Shown here: one piece after another, positions 28,978 to 34,016 of the stretch
Layout of the letters: every line of letters starts with the position of its first letter
How positions within the stretch are numbered: the stretch's first letter is position 1
Source: Nostoc sp. NMS4
GTDB lineage: Bacteria > Cyanobacteriota > Cyanobacteriia > Cyanobacteriales > Nostocaceae
Assembly: GCF_017115095.1 (NCBI RefSeq)
Contig: NZ_JABXKI010000180.1
Location: 23,212 to 57,227, forward strand
Reading direction: 5' to 3'
DNA: 34,016 nucleotides
The notes under the pieces: model-generated
What the model saw: the letters and a program-made list of their open reading frames with translations, nothing else
Told to the model about the DNA's origin: nothing
Databases searched by the model: none
Translations under genes and position numbers: made by a program

Positions 28978-30969
28978 CTAAGATGCCAATAATTGCCGAA
29001 TTAATCTGGCTACAGCTTTTTGCGTGAAGCGATTGGCAATTTGTTGACCTAAACGTTGTACATCTGAATTTACCAGTAACTGGGCAATTTGAGATGCCAG
29101 TTGCATTGGGTCAAAACCTCTTGTTTCTTGAAGAATACCTAATATACGTTTGATATGCTCTAAGGTTTGTTGTTGTTCAACTGTGGCAGCTGGAGTTTTA
29201 TTCACTGCTGTCAATCCTACCCGTTCTCGTAACAAGGAGGTAAAGTTATGCAAAACATTTTTACCTAAAGCATCGAGTCCGTTAACAGATTCATCTACTA
29301 GCTTGTCACGAATAAAAGCGCCGCGTTCAGATGACAGAAATTCTATCCCTTGATTCAGCACTAAATTAAAGTCGTAGTCTTGACTGTTACGCGCATTTTT
29401 TAACAAGTTTTCTAAGCGATTCCAGCGAAATCTACCATCTTTAAATAATAAATCTTGCAATGATGCTCTTAATTGCGGTGCTGGATCGGTTAACAGGCGT
29501 TTAGAAACGTAGGGATAAGCTTCACTGAGAACTTTAAAATTGGGATCTATGTATATTGCAATACCTTCGAGTGTGACGAGGGAGCGAATAATTAAAGCGT
29601 AGTAGGGCGGTACACGGAAAGGATATTCATACATCAAAGCCGATAGTTCATCGGTGATGCTTTTAATATTAAGATCGGCAACACTAGCTCCTTCGGCATC
29701 AGCAAAGACTCTGGCAAAAGCTGGGATAATTGGTGTTAAATCAGTTTCTGGTGATAAGAAATCTAATTTAACGTAGTCTTTTGCTAATCCTTCAAAGTCG
29801 CGGTTGACGACGTGGACGATCGCTTCTATCAATCCATAACGCTGTGGTGGCTTAATCTCGCTCATCATCCCAAAGTCGAGATAAGCTAATTTGCCATCTG
29901 GGGTTGCTAACAAATTACCAGGGTGGGGATCGGCGTGGAAAAATCCATGTTCTAGCAACTGGCGGAGGGAACACTGCACACCCACTTCAATTAGGTAACG
30001 AGCATCTATACCTTGGGCGCTAATTTCTTCTGTCTGGGTTAATTTGGTGCCGTTAATCCACTCCATCGTCAAGACGCGACGGTTGGTGTATTCCCAGTAA
30101 ATTTTCGGTACGTATACGTCTTTAATATGACCATATAACTCGAAAAATCGTTCGGCATTTTCGCCCTCGTGAATGTAGTCCATCTCTTCAAAGATGCGAT
30201 CGCCTAATTCATCGAGAATCCCAACTAAGTCACTTCTTACCCGTTTTACCTTTTTCTGCACCCAAGCTGCAAGATTACGCAAGATATACAAGTCAATGGT
30301 GATTCCCTCTCTTAAGTCGGGGCGTTGAACTTTCACAGCGACTTCTTCACCAGTTTTTAGCTTACCTTTATAGACTTGCCCCAATGAAGCCGCAGCAATC
30401 GGCTGGGCTGAGAGTTCGGCATAAACCTCTTCTGGAGGTGCGCCTAGTTCTTCTTTGATAAACTGGTAAGCAATTTCGTTGGGAAAAGGCGGTAATTGGT
30501 CTTGTAACTTAGTTAATTCTTCTAGGTATACGGGAGGAACTAGATCGGGTCTGGTGGATAAAGCTTGTCCAATTTTGATGTAAGCAGGCCCCAACCGGGT
30601 CAGCAATACTCGTAACTGAGTGGCTCGGCGGCGGTCATTTTTGACTACAATCCCCCGTTTACTATCCGACCACAATCCAAAAGCAAAGGATAGAGTCGGC
30701 CCCAATACGGCAAAAATCCGTCTTACAACTTGCAGTGGTCTGTTTTGGTAATACGCTGCTATGCCCACGGGATCGTAAAGCGTCTCAGGTTGGGCATTTG
30801 CCTTCACCTTTTGGGCTGCTAAGAGTCTTGGTGAGCGTACAACTAAACTTGATGTACCATCTTCTGGCACTACATCAATAACATCCAGTTCGTCGCTTCG
30901 GCGATTTGTGCCGTTGCGACTGTCCTCCTGAATCGGTCGGGAACTAGGGGGAAGTGTCTTAACAATCAT
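28978..30969 (-). CDS. ABC1/AarF/UbiB-family protein kinase-like protein
   Basis: About 663 residues from the ATG at 30969; a GTG at 30981 would add four. Atypical kinase fold of the UbiB/COQ8 group, linked in other organisms to isoprenoid-quinone synthesis; cyanobacteria and plastids have several, tied to prenyl-lipid or stress functions. Signatures: GPAYIKIGQALSTRPDLVP (the KxGQ helix, near 132-150), QPIAAASLGQVYKG (Ala-rich loop replacing the P-loop), VAVKVQRPDLRE (ATP-site Lys), EMDYIHEGENAERF, HADPHPGNLLATPDGKLAYLDFGMM (catalytic and metal motifs). The C-terminal 200 residues are helical and end in a repeat of hydrophobic segments. Single gene, divergent from recN across a repeat. Confidence 0.93.
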   Translation of the reverse strand: MIVKTLPPSSRPIQEDSRNGTNRRSDELDVIDVVPEDGTSSLVVRSPRLLAAQKVKANAQPETLYDPVGIAAYYQNRPLQVVRRIFAVLGPTLSFAFGLWSDSKRGIVVKNDRRRATQLRVLLTRLGPAYIKIGQALSTRPDLVPPVYLEELTKLQDQLPPFPNEIAYQFIKEELGAPPEEVYAELSAQPIAAASLGQVYKGKLKTGEEVAVKVQRPDLREGITIDLYILRNLAAWVQKKVKRVRSDLVGILDELGDRIFEEMDYIHEGENAERFFELYGHIKDVYVPKIYWEYTNRRVLTMEWINGTKLTQTEEISAQGIDARYLIEVGVQCSLRQLLEHGFFHADPHPGNLLATPDGKLAYLDFGMMSEIKPPQRYGLIEAIVHVVNRDFEGLAKDYVKLDFLSPETDLTPIIPAFARVFADAEGASVADLNIKSITDELSALMYEYPFRVPPYYALIIRSLVTLEGIAIYIDPNFKVLSEAYPYVSKRLLTDPAPQLRASLQDLLFKDGRFRWNRLENLLKNARNSQDYDFNLVLNQGIEFLSSERGAFIRDKLVDESVNGLDALGKNVLHNFTSLLRERVGLTAVNKTPAATVEQQQTLEHIKRILGILQETRGFDPMQLASQIAQLLVNSDVQRLGQQIANRFTQKAVARLIRQLLAS

Positions 30970-31044
30970 GAAGAAGGCCACCAGTCAGAACGATCACATT
31001 AAGTATTGTAACAATATGTTTAGAAATTGGGAATTGGACAATTC

Positions 31045-31101
31045 AATTTTGGATTTTAGATTTGGGATTAAATTTCAATCTAAAATCTAAAATCTAAAAT
31101 T
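31045..31101. repeat. Imperfect 25-bp inverted repeat of the attttggattttag family
   Basis: Arms 31045-31069 and 31077-31101 pair at 22 of 25 positions with a 7-nt loop. Same repeat family as the 2835-2866 and 3072-3103 arms. It lies between the divergent ABC1-kinase and recN genes. Confidence 0.55.
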
Positions 31102-31241
31102 CTTCCTCCCCAGTAGTTTGCTACACTTAAACGGGCATACTAGTTCAATAGTAGTAGGTATTGCTAGTTGCTCAAATATCATACTTATTGTCTTGTAAGT
31201 TAAAAGTATTTGGCATCTGCCCTCATGGAGAATTTGGCTTG

Positions 31242-32990
31242 ATGTTGCTTTGTCTGCGAATTGAAAACTTTGCCCTCATTGACCAACTAGAATTAGAATT
31301 TGGCGCGGGACTAAATGTGTTGACAGGTGAAACCGGCGCTGGAAAATCGATTATCTTGGATGCGATTGATGCTGCTTTGGGCGGTAAAGTCTCCAGTCGA
31401 GTCATTCGCACGGGGACAAGTCGGGCGATGGTAGAAGCTACTTTCACCTCAAACGCCCCTCTAGCTGCTTGGTTGACTGAACAAGAAATAGATTTGCTTG
31501 ATGAAAATTCTGTAGTCATTAGCCGAGAAATCACAGCTACAGCTAGTAATATTCGCAGTCGATCGCGGGTGAATGGGGTGTTGGTAAATCGGCAGATCAT
31601 GGGAGGAATGCGCGATCGCTTGGTGGAAATTACTGCCCAAGGTCAAACTGTACAGGTTGGACAATCTGCTCAAGTTCGGGACTGGTTAGATTTGTATGGC
31701 GGCGACTCTCTGATGCAGCAGCGCCATAAAGTTGCCACAAGCTTTAGTAGTTATCAACAGGCGCATTTAGCACTAGAAAAACGCCGGACATCAGAACGGG
31801 AACGGTTGCAACAACTCGACTTACTTGCTTATCAAGTACAAGAATTGGGAGCTGCTAATCTCAGTGAACCTAATGAATTAGAACAATTGGGACAAGAACG
31901 GGAACGCCTGAATCATGTCGTCGATTTGCAACAAATGAGTTACAAAGTTTATCAGGCTTTGTATCAAAACGATAATGAAACTCCCGCCGCAGGTGATTTA
32001 TTGGGAGACAGTGAGGCGACATTAAATGACATGGTGGAATATGATACCCAACTACAACATTTGTTGGAATTGGTGCGAGACGCGCAAGCTGCGGTGATGG
32101 AAGTGGGAAGGCAGATTAATGCCTATGGGGATGGTTTGGAAGCTGATCCACAACGGTTGGAAGAGGTGGAAGAACGAATTCAGGAATTAAAGCAAATTTG
32201 TCGTAAGTATGGGCCGACACTTACAGAAGCGATCGCTTATTACCAACGCATTCAAGGGGAATTAGCCCAACTCAACGACACCGAACAATCTATTGAAAAT
32301 CTGGAACAGCAAGAAAAGGCGTGTTTTGAGAAACTCACCCAAGCAAGTAATCAGTTAACTCAATTGCGGAGTAAGGCGGCTGCTAATTTAGAATCACGTT
32401 TGATAGCTGAACTCAAGCCCCTAGCGATGGAAAAGGTAAAGTTTTTGGTTGAAATCTTACCAGCTTTCCCAACTGCGATGGGAGCAGATAAAATTACCTT
32501 TACATTTAGTTCCAACCCCGGAGAACCACTGCAACCTTTAACAGAAGTTGCCTCCGGTGGGGAAATGAGCCGTTTTTTACTGGCTTTAAAAGCTTGTTTT
32601 TCTCAGGTTGACGTGGCTGGAACAATGGTGTTTGATGAAATTGATGTTGGGGTTTCGGGAAGGGTCGCCCAAGCGATCGCAGAAAAATTATACCAGCTAA
32701 GTCAACGCAACCAAGTATTATGTGTTACCCATCAACCTTTAGTTGCGGCAATGGCGGATCGGCATTTTCGCGTAGATAAGCAAACTATTAATCAAGGCAA
32801 GGGTAAAAAAGCCAATGATGACAATGGCGAACAGCGTACAGTTGTCAGAGTTACTACCTTGGATAATTTAAACACCCGTCGGGAAGAACTAGCGCAGTTA
32901 GCTGGTGGCAAATCTGCAACTGATGCGATCGCTTTTGCAGAGTCTCTATTATTACAAGCTGCTAACCACCGTCGCGGGGAGCATACTTGA
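31242..32990 (+). CDS. recN: DNA repair ATPase RecN
   Basis: 582 residues from the ATG at 31242, where the fold starts (LCLRIENFALIDQLELEFGAGLNVLTGETGAGKS); the frame extends to a TTG at 31161, but that adds 27 unrelated residues. SMC-like protein for double-strand break repair that helps RecA-dependent joining. Walker A is GETGAGKS near 32-39. Central coiled-coil regions run about 150-390 (RRTSERERLQQLDLLAYQVQELG, ELAQLNDTEQSIENLEQQEKACFEKLTQ). The ABC signature is EVASGGEMSRFLLALK near 450, and Walker B with the following loop is TMVFDEIDVGVSG. A final H-loop, LCVTHQPLVAAMADRHFRV, is present. Its end is convergent with the VOC gene. Confidence 0.95.
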   Translation: MLLCLRIENFALIDQLELEFGAGLNVLTGETGAGKSIILDAIDAALGGKVSSRVIRTGTSRAMVEATFTSNAPLAAWLTEQEIDLLDENSVVISREITATASNIRSRSRVNGVLVNRQIMGGMRDRLVEITAQGQTVQVGQSAQVRDWLDLYGGDSLMQQRHKVATSFSSYQQAHLALEKRRTSERERLQQLDLLAYQVQELGAANLSEPNELEQLGQERERLNHVVDLQQMSYKVYQALYQNDNETPAAGDLLGDSEATLNDMVEYDTQLQHLLELVRDAQAAVMEVGRQINAYGDGLEADPQRLEEVEERIQELKQICRKYGPTLTEAIAYYQRIQGELAQLNDTEQSIENLEQQEKACFEKLTQASNQLTQLRSKAAANLESRLIAELKPLAMEKVKFLVEILPAFPTAMGADKITFTFSSNPGEPLQPLTEVASGGEMSRFLLALKACFSQVDVAGTMVFDEIDVGVSGRVAQAIAEKLYQLSQRNQVLCVTHQPLVAAMADRHFRVDKQTINQGKGKKANDDNGEQRTVVRVTTLDNLNTRREELAQLAGGKSATDAIAFAESLLLQAANHRRGEHT

Positions 32991-33013
32991 CCAAATAATT
33001 ACGAATTACAAAT

Positions 33014-33688
33014 TTAGGCTGCCAATTCAGAAAGGCGTAAACCAGCAATATTCTCGCAGGAAAAAGTTTCTCTACCCGTCCATTTGCGGCAGATTAGCTC
33101 TATAATTTGCCCTGCCCAGTTGCGGAAAAACCATTGGCACAATGAATCATCTTCTTGAGGAGTTATAGACAGAGGAATAAAGCCTTTCTTTTGCCATATT
33201 TCTGCTGCTGTATAGATATCATCAACAAGAATGGCAACGTGATGGACAGTATTAAAACCTTGCTCCTGGAATAAGCTAGCAATCTGTTCATCTGGTGCGT
33301 TAGGCGCAAGGAGTACCAAAATCATGCCTGACGGCATTAAAGCTGAGAGAAAGTACATACTTGCATCTTCGGGCAATAGGTTTTGCTCAGGACAAAAATC
33401 ATCAGGCCATTTTCCTGGGCCTTCGGTGATTTTGGCATCATAGTTGATCAGAGTTTTAGCATAGTCTGTAAGAGTTTCTGAATCAGGAAACAACAGTACA
33501 TAGTGATCTACGATAACTCGTTCATCAAATAGATGTATGCAAAAGGATGAGCTTAAAAATTCTGGAGTCTTGTACCCATCTTTATAGAAGAGTAATCCAT
33601 CACTTTCCACAAAAGGCGACTCCTTATTAATTGAAGTCTCGGCTAAGTTAAAACCGTTTCTAGGCTCTGCTGGAAGGTTATTGTTCAT
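33014..33688 (-). CDS. VOC (glyoxalase/dioxygenase-fold) family protein, function unknown
   Basis: 224 residues from the ATG at 33688 (AGGTGA seven bases upstream; a GTG at 33697 would add three). Two halves with the VOC pattern can be seen: the first around CIHLFDERVIVDHYVLLFPDSETLTDYAKTL, the second more clearly as TVHHVAILVDDIYTAAEIWQKKGFIPLSI followed by WFFRNWAGQIIELICR, where HHVA...GQIIELI resembles the metal-ligand strands of glyoxalase-fold enzymes. The metal-binding His/Glu set in the first half is not clear. It is neither secreted nor membrane-bound. No operon partner in the window. Substrate unknown. Confidence 0.7.
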   Translation of the reverse strand: MNNNLPAEPRNGFNLAETSINKESPFVESDGLLFYKDGYKTPEFLSSSFCIHLFDERVIVDHYVLLFPDSETLTDYAKTLINYDAKITEGPGKWPDDFCPEQNLLPEDASMYFLSALMPSGMILVLLAPNAPDEQIASLFQEQGFNTVHHVAILVDDIYTAAEIWQKKGFIPLSITPQEDDSLCQWFFRNWAGQIIELICRKWTGRETFSCENIAGLRLSELAA

Positions 33689-33761
33689 AATATTCACCTA
33701 GAAAAACAATCTATAGTATTTATCCGAAATTGAGACTAAGAAACAGGGCTTATATTTACCA

Positions 33762-33854
33762 TTATACTAAGATTGCTTTGAGCCAATCTAAACCATCTAC
33801 GATGCGCTTGTGGTAACTACTAATACCAATTCTCAAACTTGCACCAAATAATTC
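33762..33854 (-). pseudogene. Possible 30-codon relic of a gene 3' end
   Basis: Minus-strand frame between two stops reading ELFGASLRIGISSYHKRI and then VDGLDWLKAILV. It reads like the C terminus of a real protein (LRIGISSYHKR...DWLKA is protein-like and unlike the surrounding AT-rich spacer), but an in-frame TAA at 33855-33857 cuts it off upstream and no start exists. I cannot name the family. It could also be chance. Confidence 0.25.
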
Positions 33855-33879
33855 TTAACTTATTTCTTCTTTTTTTTCT

Positions 33880-34016
33880 CTATGAGAGGCATCTCTTAGC
33901 TTGCTTCTGTGCAAGAGTAAGCGTCATTTTCTACGTTCGCGTAGCGTGTCACATACAGGTGCTGCACTTAGCAGGTAACGAGCAGCTTTGTTACCTTGCA
34001 ACTCCAAGTAGTTTTT
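33880..34016. repeat. Repeat debris at the window end
   Basis: ctacgttcgcgtagcgtgtc (33931-33950) matches the repeat at 28758-28777 apart from one base, with gagaggcatctcttagcttgc before it. No gene is visible in the last 160 bp. Confidence 0.4.

Overview
The window looks like chromosomal DNA of a filamentous, heterocyst-type cyanobacterium close to Nostoc. The reasons are frequent GCGATCGC/CGATCG octamers, many Nostoc-style intergenic repeats (attcgta, attttggattttag, ttagtcatt and ctacgttcgcgtagcg families), a phycobilin-type heme oxygenase, an SLH-domain porin, and genes resembling the hormogonium polysaccharide (hps) set. I see no tRNA, rRNA, CRISPR array or intact insertion sequence.

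Layout. 1-1543: the end of an SLH/OprB-type outer-membrane porin. 1731-5582 (minus): an uncharacterised membrane protein, an SfnB-like acyl-CoA-dehydrogenase-fold oxidoreductase and an SfnG-type dimethylsulfone monooxygenase. These diverge from 6153-9244 (plus): a second SfnG-like flavin monooxygenase and a 672-residue protein joining a LysR regulator to an SsuA-like solute-binding domain. The 570-bp gap between the two arms is rich in dyads. 9457-12218: heme oxygenase and phosphoglucosamine mutase, diverging. 12219-14195: a repeat graveyard (IS605/TnpB-like right end, a MITE with target duplication, hairpins) around a small glycosyltransferase gene. 14196-19591: an exopolysaccharide operon (O-antigen-ligase-like membrane protein, a GT2 and two GT4 enzymes) that fits hpsL-N-O-P. 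19754-22219: a SulP anion transporter and a 1-Cys peroxiredoxin. 22374-26018 (minus): an SsuD-like monooxygenase, an SsuA-like lipoprotein and an NtaA/DszA-type monooxygenase, diverging from 26615-28640 (plus): an AprA-like flavoprotein and a 2x[4Fe-4S] ferredoxin. 28978-33688: ABC1 kinase, RecN and a VOC-fold protein.

How it fits together. Two organosulfur blocks about 13 kb apart hold four luciferase-like (LLM) flavin monooxygenases, an SfnB-like enzyme, a sulfonate-type binding protein and an AprBA-like pair. This suggests scavenging of sulfur from sulfones and sulfonates when sulfate is short. The best candidate for something new is the LysR-solute-binding-protein fusion. It resembles, by eye, the free SsuA-like lipoprotein in the second block and may be a cytoplasmic sensor of the same class of ligand. 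A TACGGTA motif occurs in the divergent control regions of both blocks and could be its operator. The AprBA-like pair is also unexpected in an organism that presumably assimilates sulfate by the usual APS/PAPS reductase route.
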